Positions 32,599-42,605 of a stretch of DNA of 64,000 bases are shown here, in pieces; position 1 is the first letter of the stretch, and each line of letters begins with the position of its first letter. The notes beneath the pieces are model-generated. The model was given only the letters and a program-made list of their open reading frames with translations, did not search any database and was not told where the DNA came from. The DNA lies in the NCBI GenBank assembly GCA_902578775.1, contig CACHEF010000004.1, positions 62,001 to 126,000 of the forward strand, given 5' to 3'. This stretch comes from an uncultured Pelagibacteraceae bacterium (GTDB lineage: Bacteria; Pseudomonadota; Alphaproteobacteria; Pelagibacterales; Pelagibacteraceae). The position numbers and the translations under genes were made by a program.

Positions 32599-33109
32599 AA
32601 TTGAAGAGTTTATTCGTGTAGACCATGCGGGAGAGCGAGGAGCTGTTAAAATTTATGAAGGACAACTACTTGCATTAAACACACTAGTAAAGAATGAAGA
32701 TTTAAAAAAAAAAATCGAAGAAATGAAGGTTCATGAAGTAGAACACTGCCAATTTTTTGAAAATGAGATACGAAAAAGAAATATTAAACCAACAAAATTT
32801 TTGCCCTTATGGGATTTATTAGGAGTTGGTCTCGGATTTGGTTCTACACTCTTAGGTAAAAAAGCTGCAATGTTATGTACTGCTTCTGTTGAGGAGGTGA
32901 TAGATAAACATTACTTAGATCAAATTAACCAATTGGGTCCAGAGGAAAAAGAATTAAAAAAAAAAATTACTAAATTTAGAAATGATGAATTAGATCATAA
33001 AGATATTGCTTATGAGGAAGGTGCAACCAAAAAAGGTTTATATTCAATAATGGATAAAATTATTAAAACTAGCTCAAAAATAGCAATTAATATTTCAGAA
33101 AAAATTTAA
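32582..33109 (+). CDS. coq7: Demethoxyubiquinone hydroxylase (Coq7)
   Basis: 175 aa; RVDHAGERGAVKIYEGQL, EVEHCQFFE, ELDHKDIA di-iron ligands. Confidence 0.93.
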   Translation: MISRNKIEEFIRVDHAGERGAVKIYEGQLLALNTLVKNEDLKKKIEEMKVHEVEHCQFFENEIRKRNIKPTKFLPLWDLLGVGLGFGSTLLGKKAAMLCTASVEEVIDKHYLDQINQLGPEEKELKKKITKFRNDELDHKDIAYEEGATKKGLYSIMDKIIKTSSKIAINISEKI

Positions 33110-33116
33110 AAACTTT

Positions 33117-33686
33117 TTAAGATTCTAACTCGACATCCCAATACAAATAATCCATCCAGCTTTTATGAAGATAATTGGGAGGAAAATGTTTACCATTTTT
33201 ATGTAAATCTTCAGTCGATGGCTGATAAGGATATTGGTTAAGCTTCATGTCTGAAAATTTAAGAAGTTTACCACCTTTTTTTACATTACATGTTGAGCAA
33301 GCCGTTACCACATTATCCCAATTCGTTTCTCCACCTTTAGATCTTGGTAATAAATGATCAAACGTAAGCTCTTCCCCACTTCCACAATATTGGCATGAAA
33401 AACGATCACGTAAAAAAACATTAAATCTCGTAAAACTTGGTTTGGATTGTGGAACTATATAGCTCTTTAAAGCAATAACACTTGGCAGTTTCATTTCAAA
33501 AGATGGACTTCTTACTTGACGGTCATAATTACTTACAATAATTACTCTATCTAAAAAAACTGATTTAATAGCATCTTGCCATGACCAAAGTGAAAGTGGG
33601 TAATAACTTAAGGGTCTGTAATCAGCATTAAGAACAAGTGCAGGACATTTTTCTAACGAAATATTTTTCTCAACAAATTCATTCAT
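33117..33686 (-). CDS. HNH endonuclease
   Basis: 189 aa; CQYCGSGEELTFDHLLPRSKGGETNWDNVVTACSTCNVKKGGK. Confidence 0.9.
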   Translation of the reverse strand: MNEFVEKNISLEKCPALVLNADYRPLSYYPLSLWSWQDAIKSVFLDRVIIVSNYDRQVRSPSFEMKLPSVIALKSYIVPQSKPSFTRFNVFLRDRFSCQYCGSGEELTFDHLLPRSKGGETNWDNVVTACSTCNVKKGGKLLKFSDMKLNQYPYQPSTEDLHKNGKHFPPNYLHKSWMDYLYWDVELES

Positions 33687-33734
33687 ATATAAAATCTTAT
33701 ATCAATCTAATAATGATATCAATGTTACCAATGT

Positions 33735-34385
33735 TTAAATTTTTTTCAAAATATAATTCAAAGCAATGCTTGATGCATCAATAGGAATATGATGACCACA
33801 ATTTTTAATAAGATATGTGTCTACATTTACTTTTTCCCTTAAAAGAAAATCTTTTGCCTCTAATAAATGTGTGGGTGAGACAATATCATCCGCATCGCCA
33901 TGAATTAAAAGTGTGCTTGTGAGATTTTTTTTTCTAATTTTTAAATTCTCAATATTAATAATTTTTCCTGAAAAACCAACTATACATCTGTAAGCTTGTT
34001 CGGCTGTAAGTCCAACATTTATAGACATCATACATCCTTGACTGAAACCAGATAAAATTATTTGTTTGTTATCTAGATTATACTCTTCTTTAATCTCGTC
34101 CAAAAATTTATTTATCTTTTTTTCTGCCTTCAAAGTCTCATTAAGAATGTAATTAGGGTCATCTTTTGTTAGATCAAACCACTGATATCCTGATGGATTA
34201 ATTTGACAAACTTCATGACCATTCGGACAAATAAAAATTGTATTTGGCAGATGTCTTTTCCAATTCAAAGTAAGCGTACTTATGTCTTTGCCATCTCCAC
34301 CATAACCATGAAGTAATAAGACTAGATTGTTAATATTCTTATCTTTTTCAGGTTTTATAATTGTGCTTTCAAGACAAAATGTCAT
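33735..34385 (-). CDS. Phospholipase/carboxylesterase (alpha/beta hydrolase)
   Basis: 216 aa; LLHGYGGDGKD, ILSGFSQGCMMS, IHGDADDIVSPTH, NCGHHIP. Confidence 0.85.
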   Translation of the reverse strand: MTFCLESTIIKPEKDKNINNLVLLLHGYGGDGKDISTLTLNWKRHLPNTIFICPNGHEVCQINPSGYQWFDLTKDDPNYILNETLKAEKKINKFLDEIKEEYNLDNKQIILSGFSQGCMMSINVGLTAEQAYRCIVGFSGKIINIENLKIRKKNLTSTLLIHGDADDIVSPTHLLEAKDFLLREKVNVDTYLIKNCGHHIPIDASSIALNYILKKI

Positions 34386-34434
34386 AATAAGTTTAATTTG
34401 TTTTTTATTTTTAAAAACACTTTACAATATAAAT

Positions 34435-34638
34435 ATGTTTACAGGAATATTTGTTAAAATTTTATCCATTGTATTATTAATTGCAGTTGGTGTCGTATTA
34501 ATACTTGGTATAGGGACTTTGTTTAAGGGAGGGAGTACTAGTAAAAAATATTCTAACAAATTAATGCAGCTAAGAGTTTTGTTACAGTTTGTTGCAATAA
34601 TTCTTCTTGTAGTTTTTGCATATTTTTTCAAAGATTAA
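34435..34638 (+). CDS. HIG1-domain, twin-TM membrane protein
   Basis: 67 aa; MFTGIFVKILSIVLLIAVGVVLILGIGTLFKGGSTSKKYSNKLMQLRVLLQFVAIILLVVFAYFF, HIG1/hypoxia-induced family pattern (SNKLMRLRV-like). Confidence 0.75.
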   Translation: MFTGIFVKILSIVLLIAVGVVLILGIGTLFKGGSTSKKYSNKLMQLRVLLQFVAIILLVVFAYFFKD

Positions 34639-35144
34639 TTATAATTTTTAATCCATTGAATAAACTGCTCATCTTCAAAGTTAATTGAGCCAATAACTCT
34701 TGCAAATTCCTGATTTTCTTTATCAAAAAAAATTGTAGTTGGTACCCCTCTAAGACTAAAATCTCTAGCTAATGTTGTTGGATTATCAAAGTAAATATTT
34801 AAATTATTAATATTAAGATCATTAAAAAATTTCTCTGACTTTTCAAAACTATCTTTTCCAACATTGATAGGAAATATTTCTATATTATCTAATTCTGGAT
34901 GAACTTTTAAGGAATTGAGTGATGGCATTTCTTCTTTACAAGGCGCACACCATGTGGCCCAAAAATTCAATAATACTAATTTTCCCTTAAAATCTGATAA
35001 TTTTATAATTTTTTCATTAACATCCAAAAAAACAATATTGTCATAAATTTTAGGTTCTTTATTAATAACAAGATTTTTGATTTTTGGCACTTCATTAGCT
35101 ATTGCTGAAGTAACAAAGAGTATAAATATTATTAAAAATTTCAT
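34635..35144 (-). CDS. TlpA/ResA-like thioredoxin, exported
   Basis: MKFLIIFILFVTSAIA signal peptide; LLNFWATWCAPCKEEMPSL; GVPTTIFFD. Confidence 0.87.
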   Translation of the reverse strand: MKFLIIFILFVTSAIANEVPKIKNLVINKEPKIYDNIVFLDVNEKIIKLSDFKGKLVLLNFWATWCAPCKEEMPSLNSLKVHPELDNIEIFPINVGKDSFEKSEKFFNDLNINNLNIYFDNPTTLARDFSLRGVPTTIFFDKENQEFARVIGSINFEDEQFIQWIKNYN

Positions 35145-35168
35145 ATTTAATAGGTATAAGTAATTATC

Positions 35169-36560
35169 ATGGCTAAAAATAAAAACAACCAAGCAATTTG
35201 GAATACAAGAATTAAAAAAAAAACATCTAAATTTTTTGAAAAAGTTGGAAGCTCAATTGAAATAGATAAAAGATTATACAAAGAAGATATCCTGGGTTCA
35301 ATTGTACATGTTGAAATGCTATTTAAACAAAAAATAATATCATTCAAAATCAAAAATAAAATTATTTATGGTTTAAAAAAAATAGAAAAAGAAATTTCAA
35401 AAAATAATTTTGAATTTAATAAAGAATATGAAGATATTCATATGAATATTGAAAAAAAACTTTTTCAAATTATAGGGGAAGACGCTGGTTATATTCATAC
35501 TGCCAGATCAAGGAATGATCAAGTTATCACTGATTTTAAAATGTGGATTAAATCAGCAAATAAGGAAATTGATAATAACTTAGAAAAAATCATAAAATCA
35601 ACTCTCAAACTTGCAGAAAAGAATATCGAGACAGTTATGCCAGGTTTAACACATTTAAAAAATGCACAACCAATCTCTTTGGCTCATTATTTTATGGCTT
35701 ACATAGAAATTTTTAAAAGAGACAAAAAAAGATTAAGCAATAATATTGAAAATTTAAATGAATGTCCACTTGGAGTAGCTGCATTGTCTGGAACTTCATT
35801 TAATATAGATAGACACTATACATCAAAAAAACTTGGCTTCAGTCATCCCACCAACAATTCTATAGATACTGTTTCTGATAGAGACTTTGTATTAGATTTT
35901 CTTTTTTCAGTTGCTGTCTGCTCAATGCATATCTCAAGGATTGCAGAGGAATTAATTATTTGGAATTCAGATGGTTTCAACTTAATTCAACTTTCAGACA
36001 AGATTGTAACTGGGTCTTCAATAATGCCCCAAAAAAAGAATCCTGATTTATTAGAATATTTAAGAGGTAAATCTAGTTTAACATTTGGGAATCTTTTTTC
36101 AATGTTAGCAATTCTAAAAGGATTACCACTTTCTTACTTTAAGGATATGCAAGATGACAAAGAGATAGTTTTTAAATCATATGATATTTTAATCAACAGT
36201 TTAAAAATATTTGATGAAATCTTAAAAAATATTTCTCCTAATAAAGAAAAAATGTTTGAACTAGCAGACTCAGGTTATGTTACTGCAACTGATCTTGCTG
36301 ATTATTTAGTAAAATATCATTCTATGTCATTTAGAAAAGCATATCAAAAAACAGCAGAAATAGTAAATATGGCTGAAAAGAAAAAAAAGAAATTGAAAGA
36401 ACTTAAAATTGATGATTTGAAAAAAATTGAACCAAAACTTACTAGTGAGGTTTTAAAAGTTTTTAATTTAAAAAACTCAATAAATTCAAAAAAGTCTTAT
36501 GGAGGAACATCTTTTGAAAATGTAAAAAGAATGATAATGAAATATAAAAAAAATAAATGA
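35169..36560 (+). CDS. argH: Argininosuccinate lyase
   Basis: 463 aa; GEDAGYIHTARSRNDQV, TGSSIMPQKKNPDLLE. Confidence 0.96.
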   Translation: MAKNKNNQAIWNTRIKKKTSKFFEKVGSSIEIDKRLYKEDILGSIVHVEMLFKQKIISFKIKNKIIYGLKKIEKEISKNNFEFNKEYEDIHMNIEKKLFQIIGEDAGYIHTARSRNDQVITDFKMWIKSANKEIDNNLEKIIKSTLKLAEKNIETVMPGLTHLKNAQPISLAHYFMAYIEIFKRDKKRLSNNIENLNECPLGVAALSGTSFNIDRHYTSKKLGFSHPTNNSIDTVSDRDFVLDFLFSVAVCSMHISRIAEELIIWNSDGFNLIQLSDKIVTGSSIMPQKKNPDLLEYLRGKSSLTFGNLFSMLAILKGLPLSYFKDMQDDKEIVFKSYDILINSLKIFDEILKNISPNKEKMFELADSGYVTATDLADYLVKYHSMSFRKAYQKTAEIVNMAEKKKKKLKELKIDDLKKIEPKLTSEVLKVFNLKNSINSKKSYGGTSFENVKRMIMKYKKNK

Positions 36561-36691
36561 TAAAAAAAATTTATATATTAATATTTTTAACAATTTTAAT
36601 TTCATCTTGTGGTAAAAAAGGAGATCCTGTTTACAAAGAAGAAAATCAAAATTCAGAAAAGACAAGTTTACAAATAACTCACTTTTCATGA
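36557..36691 (+). CDS. LptM-like small lipoprotein between argH and lysA
   Basis: MIKKIYILIFLTILISSCGKKGDPVYKEENQNSEKTSLQITHFS; lipobox LISSC, CGKKGDP motif; overlaps argH stop and lysA start (ATGA); absent from ORF track. Confidence 0.8.
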   Translation: MIKKIYILIFLTILISSCGKKGDPVYKEENQNSEKTSLQITHFS

Positions 36692-37902
36692 TTTATAAAA
36701 AAAACAAACTTAAAATAGATCGTTTTGATATAAGCTCAATTACCAAAAAATATAAAACTCCAATTTATTGTTATTCTTTAAAAAAGATTAAAGAAAATAT
36801 TCAAAATCTAAAAAAACATTTTAAAAAAATAAATCCTTTAATTTGTTATGCTGTAAAAGCAAACTCAAATTTAAAATTATTAAAAGAAATTAAAAAAAAT
36901 AATCTAGGCGCAGACGTAGTATCTGGTGGTGAACTAATGAAAGTACTTAAGGCGGGGATCAAGCCGAAAAAGATTGTATTTTCAGGAGTTGGTAAAATTA
37001 GTGAGGAAATAGAATATGCAATAAGTAAAAACATACTTTTAATAAATGCAGAATCTAAAAGTGAAATATTAGAGATCGAAAAAATTGCTAAGAAAAAAAA
37101 GAAAATTGTTGATGTAGGTATTAGGTTAAACCCCAATACTGATGCAAAAACTTTGACTCAAATATCAACTGGTAAAAAAGAAAATAAATTTGGTGTAGAC
37201 CAAAAAGTATTTTTAAAATTAATCAACATAGTAAAAAAATCAAAAAATATGAATTTAAAATGCTTAAGTGTTCATATTGGAAGTCAAATACTCAATCATA
37301 AGCCTTATCAAAATATGCTTAAAGTAGTGAATAGAGTTATTAAACTATCTAATTATAAATTTGAATATATAGATCTTGGTGGTGGAATGGGTATTGATTA
37401 TGATCATAATAATTCTAAACTAGACTTAAAGAAATATTCTCGAGATATAGAAAAATTTTTAAAAATTAATAATTGTAAAATTATATTTGAACCAGGAAGA
37501 TCAATAATAGGCAATACAGCTGTTTTGATAACAAAGATCATATACATTAAAGAGGGCTTTAAAAAAGATTTTGTAATTTTAGATGCTGCAATGAATGATT
37601 TGATGAGGCCAGCTTTGTATGGTGCAAAACATAAAATAATTCCACTAAAGAGAATTAAAAAAAAATCAAAGAAAATTTATGAATTTGTTGGGCCTGTATG
37701 TGAAAGCACAGACACTTTTGCGACTGTTAAGAATTATCAAAAACTAAATGAAAAGGATTATCTGATTATTTGTGATGTTGGAGCGTATGGAATATCTTTA
37801 TCATCAAATTATAATGTAAGACCAAAACCTCTTGAAGTGTTGATTAAGAAATCAAAAATTCAGATATTGAGCAAAAGACAAAAAATATCTGATTTAATGT
37901 AA
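36688..37902 (+). CDS. lysA: Diaminopimelate decarboxylase
   Basis: 404 aa; ICYAVKANSNLKLL PLP Lys, SVHIGSQI, EPGRSIIGN, GPVCESTDTFA. Confidence 0.96.
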   Translation: MIYKKNKLKIDRFDISSITKKYKTPIYCYSLKKIKENIQNLKKHFKKINPLICYAVKANSNLKLLKEIKKNNLGADVVSGGELMKVLKAGIKPKKIVFSGVGKISEEIEYAISKNILLINAESKSEILEIEKIAKKKKKIVDVGIRLNPNTDAKTLTQISTGKKENKFGVDQKVFLKLINIVKKSKNMNLKCLSVHIGSQILNHKPYQNMLKVVNRVIKLSNYKFEYIDLGGGMGIDYDHNNSKLDLKKYSRDIEKFLKINNCKIIFEPGRSIIGNTAVLITKIIYIKEGFKKDFVILDAAMNDLMRPALYGAKHKIIPLKRIKKKSKKIYEFVGPVCESTDTFATVKNYQKLNEKDYLIICDVGAYGISLSSNYNVRPKPLEVLIKKSKIQILSKRQKISDLM

Positions 37903-37913
37903 CATCAAAACTA

Positions 37914-38615
37914 ATGTTAAGAAGTAAAATATTTTCTATAATTTTTTTTTCAGGAATTATTTTAATTTCAATTATTTTTTTACCTTCACTTTTATTACCT
38001 CAAAGAATAGTTTTAATTGGAGGTAAAATTATGGGTTACTGGGCAGGCTTCTGTCTTAAAACAATTTTATCAGTTAAAATAATAATTTTAGGTAAAGAAA
38101 ATATTATTAATAAAGAAAAATTTTTTATTGCAGCATCTCATCAATCAATGTTTGAAACCTTTTATCTTCAAACAATTTTTAATTCACCTATATTTATTTT
38201 AAAAAAAGAACTTTTGTTAATACCGATTTTCGGATGGTATTTGAAAAAGATTGGTTCAATATCTATAAAGAGAGATCAGGTAACTAAAGATAATTTGGGT
38301 TTTTTTGAAAATATTAAAGACATAGTTAATAATACACAGAGGCCTTTGATAATTTTTCCTCAAGGTACAAGAGTTAAGCCAGATGAAAGGCCTCCATTTA
38401 AAAAAGGTGCTGCAAGGATTTATGAAGAACTAAAAATTTCTTGTCAACCTGTTGCAATAAACTCTGGTCATGTTTGGCCAAAAAAAGGACCAAAAAATTT
38501 AAATAAAGAAATTACTATATCAATTTTACCAATTATAGAGTTTGGAAAGGAAAAAAATGATTTTATAAGTATCTTGGAAAATAAAATTTATACTGAACTA
38601 AACAATATAAATTAA
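37914..38615 (+). CDS. plsC: 1-acyl-sn-glycerol-3-phosphate acyltransferase
   Basis: 233 aa; ASHQSMFETF (HX4D-like block with E), IIFPQGTRVKP. Confidence 0.85.
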   Translation: MLRSKIFSIIFFSGIILISIIFLPSLLLPQRIVLIGGKIMGYWAGFCLKTILSVKIIILGKENIINKEKFFIAASHQSMFETFYLQTIFNSPIFILKKELLLIPIFGWYLKKIGSISIKRDQVTKDNLGFFENIKDIVNNTQRPLIIFPQGTRVKPDERPPFKKGAARIYEELKISCQPVAINSGHVWPKKGPKNLNKEITISILPIIEFGKEKNDFISILENKIYTELNNIN

Positions 38616-39724
38616 CCTTTCATAGGCATGACAACATATATACTGTCAAAATCTCCTGGATCTTTAATTAATGCTGGAGATCCAGTATCATTAAAATATA
38701 TTTCTATTTTTTCACCATCTAGCTGAGATGCTACATCAATTAGATATCTTGAATTAAAACTTATTTCTAAATCATGATCAAATTTTACACTTAATATTTC
38801 ATTTCCATCTCCACTATTAGTATTATTTACGGAAAGACCTAGAGTATCTTTACTTAAATTAAACTTAACACCGTCTTTCTTATCTAATGATACTGATGCT
38901 ACTCGATCAACTGAACCTAAAAATAATTTAAGGTCAATCTCAAGTTTTTTTTGATTATTTTTTGGTATTACTTGAATATAATTTGGAAATTTTCCATCAA
39001 TTAATTTTGAAATCAAAATACTATTTCTCAACTCAAATTTTATTTTTGATTTAACATTAGATATTTTAACGTCACCATCATAATTATCTAAAAGAGATAC
39101 TAGTTGAAATATTGTTTTTTTTGGTAAGATAACTGGTTCAAAACTTATTCGTTTATCAAGTCTTATTTTTGAAATTGACATTCTATGGCTATCAGTTGCA
39201 ACAGCTGTTAAATAGTTTTTATCCTCAACTTCTGTTTGGTGAAAATATATTCCACTTAAATAATGTCTTGTTTCATCATTTGAAACTGAAAATTTACATT
39301 TATTTAAAAGTTTTAATAAATTTTTAGAATTCATTATAAACTCATTTTCATTAAAATTTTCATCTGTTAGAGGAAATTCTGAAGGACTGATACAATTAAG
39401 ATTAAAATTAGATTTTTCAGATTCTATTTGAAGTTTATTTTTATCTGATAATGATAGATTTATTTTTTTTCCAGAAGGAAATTTTCTTACTATATCATAA
39501 ATCGTAGAAGAAACTGTTGTAGTTTTTCCCTCTTCAAAAACTTCAATATTTTTTATTTGATGTACAAATATTAAATCGAGATCAGTTGCTGTAATTGTTA
39601 ATTGAGAATTATCTGCATGTAATAAAACATTTGATAATATTGGAAGAGTGCTCCTTTTCTCTATTACTCCTTGACAATAGCCTAGAGCTTCTTGAAAATC
39701 TTGCTGATTAACATTAAATTTCAT
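38612..39724 (-). CDS. dnaN: DNA polymerase III beta sliding clamp
   Basis: 370 aa; three clamp domains, RSTLPILSNVLL, YLSGIYFH, ATDSHRMS, YVVMPMKG. Confidence 0.96.
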   Translation of the reverse strand: MKFNVNQQDFQEALGYCQGVIEKRSTLPILSNVLLHADNSQLTITATDLDLIFVHQIKNIEVFEEGKTTTVSSTIYDIVRKFPSGKKINLSLSDKNKLQIESEKSNFNLNCISPSEFPLTDENFNENEFIMNSKNLLKLLNKCKFSVSNDETRHYLSGIYFHQTEVEDKNYLTAVATDSHRMSISKIRLDKRISFEPVILPKKTIFQLVSLLDNYDGDVKISNVKSKIKFELRNSILISKLIDGKFPNYIQVIPKNNQKKLEIDLKLFLGSVDRVASVSLDKKDGVKFNLSKDTLGLSVNNTNSGDGNEILSVKFDHDLEISFNSRYLIDVASQLDGEKIEIYFNDTGSPALIKDPGDFDSIYVVMPMKG

Positions 39725-41126
39725 TTTCTTTATTATTATATAATATTTGATTTTTTAATTTATTTATATTTTCCACCATTTGAGAATCTTTTTCTTTTAA
39801 TTTTTCAATTGTTTTAACTGAATGAATAATAGTCGTATGATCTCTGTTAGAGAATTCCCTTCCTATTTCTGGAAGCGATTTTGAAGTTAAAATCTTTGTT
39901 AAGTATATTGCCGTTTGTCTTGGTCTAACAAGATATCTTGATCTTCTAGAGGACAACATTTCATTTTTACTAATTTTAAAAAATTTACAAACTAATGTTT
40001 GAATTAGATCTATTGTAACTTTATTTTCAGTAATATTTAAAAGATCTTTTAATACAACTTTAGTTTCTGCTAAATTCGGTACTTTATTATAAATTCTTGA
40101 AAAAGAGACAATTCTATTAATTGCCCCTAATAATTCTCTTATACTTGTTGTAATTTCTGCACTAATAAAATTTTGAATTTCTTTAGAAATACAAATTTGC
40201 TCAGGATAAAGTTTGTTTAATTCATCAATTTTTTGTTCAACAATTTTTTTTCTTAGCTCATAATCAGGCTTTTGAATATCAACTACTAATCCTCCAGAAA
40301 ATCTAGATTTAATTCTTTCTTGAATTCTAGATAATTTATTTGGAGCTCTATCTGCTGAAACTATTATTTGAGATCCTTTATCAAGTAATGCGTTAAAAGT
40401 ATGAAAAAATTCCTCTTGCATTGCTTCTTTCCCATTCATAAACTGAATATCATCAATTAATAGTATATCTGTATTTCTAAAGTACTCTTTAAATTTTACC
40501 ATGTCATTTGATTTGATAGATTTAACAAATTGATACATGAATCTTTCTGCAGAAATAAACATCACCTTGTTATTTTTCTTTAGTTCTAGGCCGATAGAAT
40601 TAAGTAAATGTGTCTTTCCTATCCCAACGCCACCATAAATATAAAGTGGATTATAATGAGATATATTTTCTGAAACTTTAATAGAAGCTTCATAAGCTAA
40701 TTTATTACTCGAGCCTGTAAGAAAATTATCAAATCTTTTATTGGAATCTATTCGATTATATTGAAGATATGAGTCTTTAATAAAAGATACATTCTTTTGA
40801 CTATCATTATTTTGAATTTCATCACCTTTTTTATCTTCTTTGTTCTTTTTTAGATCTGCAATTTTAAATTCAATTCTAATAATATCTTTTTTATAGCTTT
40901 TAATAATTTGCAAAATTTGATCTAAATATCTTGATGTAATCCAGTCTCTTATAAATCTTGTTGGAACTGTTAGTAATATATAATTATTAAACTCTTCAAC
41001 AAAATTAATTTTTTTTAACCAACTCTCATATATATCAACACCAAGTTTATCATTCATCTGGATTTGAATTTTAGCCCAATCCAGTTCTTGGTGCTTTAAA
41101 TCTTTATTTCTTACTGAGTTATTCAT
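39714..41126 (-). CDS. dnaA: Chromosomal replication initiator DnaA
   Basis: 470 aa; YIYGGVGIGKTHLLNSIG, LLIDDIQFMNGK, FSNRDHTTIIHSVKTIE. Confidence 0.96.
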   Translation of the reverse strand: MNNSVRNKDLKHQELDWAKIQIQMNDKLGVDIYESWLKKINFVEEFNNYILLTVPTRFIRDWITSRYLDQILQIIKSYKKDIIRIEFKIADLKKNKEDKKGDEIQNNDSQKNVSFIKDSYLQYNRIDSNKRFDNFLTGSSNKLAYEASIKVSENISHYNPLYIYGGVGIGKTHLLNSIGLELKKNNKVMFISAERFMYQFVKSIKSNDMVKFKEYFRNTDILLIDDIQFMNGKEAMQEEFFHTFNALLDKGSQIIVSADRAPNKLSRIQERIKSRFSGGLVVDIQKPDYELRKKIVEQKIDELNKLYPEQICISKEIQNFISAEITTSIRELLGAINRIVSFSRIYNKVPNLAETKVVLKDLLNITENKVTIDLIQTLVCKFFKISKNEMLSSRRSRYLVRPRQTAIYLTKILTSKSLPEIGREFSNRDHTTIIHSVKTIEKLKEKDSQMVENINKLKNQILYNNKENEI

Positions 41127-41399
41127 TTTGTTGGGAAGAGTTAAGTAAGAACTATAATTATTTTTTTTGCAACAAATAATTTAAAATTTTTAAAAATAAA
41201 TTAAATCTAGGATTGTGAAAAAATTAGTAATTTTAAAAAAATTCTTTGACAATAATTTTTTTTGTGTATCTTTATTTAAAAAATATTCTTGATGAGTATT
41301 TACTCGAATAAATTTACTAAATCTAAATATTGTGAATATGTTTTTTTAAAGCATACATAATGCGTATCATTATGGTTGATTCAACTACAGGTGAAAAAA

Positions 41400-41660
41400 T
41401 TACAAAGAGGCAATTTTTCTAGTAATTCTAGAAACATTCCTAGATGCATTCTGTTTCTTTATAATTCCAGTTTTTGCAATCTTCATCAACTCAGAATTCA
41501 ATTTAGGCAAGAACTTTAAAGCCTCACTTTTTTTCTTATCCTCAATTAAGAGGTTCATTTTTTTTAAAGCATTTCTGTATCTGCTTTTTCTAGCTTTATT
41601 AACCACTGTTTGTCTAGATATTCTTCTTATTCTTTTAATTGCTGATTTTGTGTTGGCCAT
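41400..41660 (-). CDS. rpsT: 30S ribosomal protein S20
   Basis: 86 aa; MANTKSAIKRIRRISRQTVVNKARKSRYRNALKKM. Confidence 0.96.
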   Translation of the reverse strand: MANTKSAIKRIRRISRQTVVNKARKSRYRNALKKMNLLIEDKKKSEALKFLPKLNSELMKIAKTGIIKKQNASRNVSRITRKIASL

Positions 41661-41710
41661 ATGCGCAGGGGTATAACTTGAGAATTAATATGGGTCAATC
41701 AAATAATTGT

Positions 41711-42574
41711 TTAATTTTGACAGAATTTACAAAAAAAAGTTGATCTGTTAGTAATTATTTTTTTTATAATCTTACCATTACAATTCAATCTTTTACAATT
41801 CATTCCTTCTCTGTGATAAACTTTAAAATTATCCTGAAAACTGCCTTGAATACCATCTGTATTTTTAAAATTTCTTATGCTAGAACCACCCTTCTTAATT
41901 GCATCTAAAAGAACCTTTTTTGAATTTGATATTATTTTAATACATTCTTTTTTACTTAATAATTTAATTTTTTTTTGGGGATCTACTTTGCTTATGAATA
42001 ATATTTCATTTGCATAGATATTTCCTATTCCAGAAACAAATTTTTGATCAATCAAAAGATCTTTTATAGTTTTTTTTTTATCCCTTATAAATTGTAAAAA
42101 GTATTTAAGATTGAATTTTTTTTCAAATGGTTCTGGTCCTAAATGAAGAAATCTTTTTTCTAAAACCTTTGAGTTTTTAATAATTTGAAAAAAACCAAAG
42201 CGCCTTGGATCATTATAGATAATTCTAAAATCATCAAATATTATTTCTACATGGTTATGTTTTTTTGGAAGAAATGGAGAGCTATAAAAACTTAAATTCG
42301 TAAAATTATTTTTCTTCCTAAATTCATCAAAATGAATAGTGCCTGACATTCCTAAATGTATTAGGCAAAACTCATTATTTGAGAGATGAACAATTATATA
42401 TTTTGAAAATCTTGAGACTTTATTGATTATCTTATTTTCAAGAAATTTTTTAAAAATATAGGGAATCTTAAATCTTAAATTCTTATTTCGTATAATAACT
42501 TTTTTAACCTTTTTTTGTCGAATTTTTTTATCTAAAGATTGTCTTACTATTTCTACTTCTGGTAATTCTGGCAT
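41711..42574 (-). CDS. mutM: Formamidopyrimidine-DNA glycosylase
   Basis: 287 aa; MPELPEVE N-terminus, H2TH region, KVYHREGMNCKR...TFFCKFCQ zinc finger. Confidence 0.95.
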   Translation of the reverse strand: MPELPEVEIVRQSLDKKIRQKKVKKVIIRNKNLRFKIPYIFKKFLENKIINKVSRFSKYIIVHLSNNEFCLIHLGMSGTIHFDEFRKKNNFTNLSFYSSPFLPKKHNHVEIIFDDFRIIYNDPRRFGFFQIIKNSKVLEKRFLHLGPEPFEKKFNLKYFLQFIRDKKKTIKDLLIDQKFVSGIGNIYANEILFISKVDPQKKIKLLSKKECIKIISNSKKVLLDAIKKGGSSIRNFKNTDGIQGSFQDNFKVYHREGMNCKRLNCNGKIIKKIITNRSTFFCKFCQN

Positions 42575-42605
42575 TTGTCACTATATTGATTGTATAAAAC
42601 TATTT

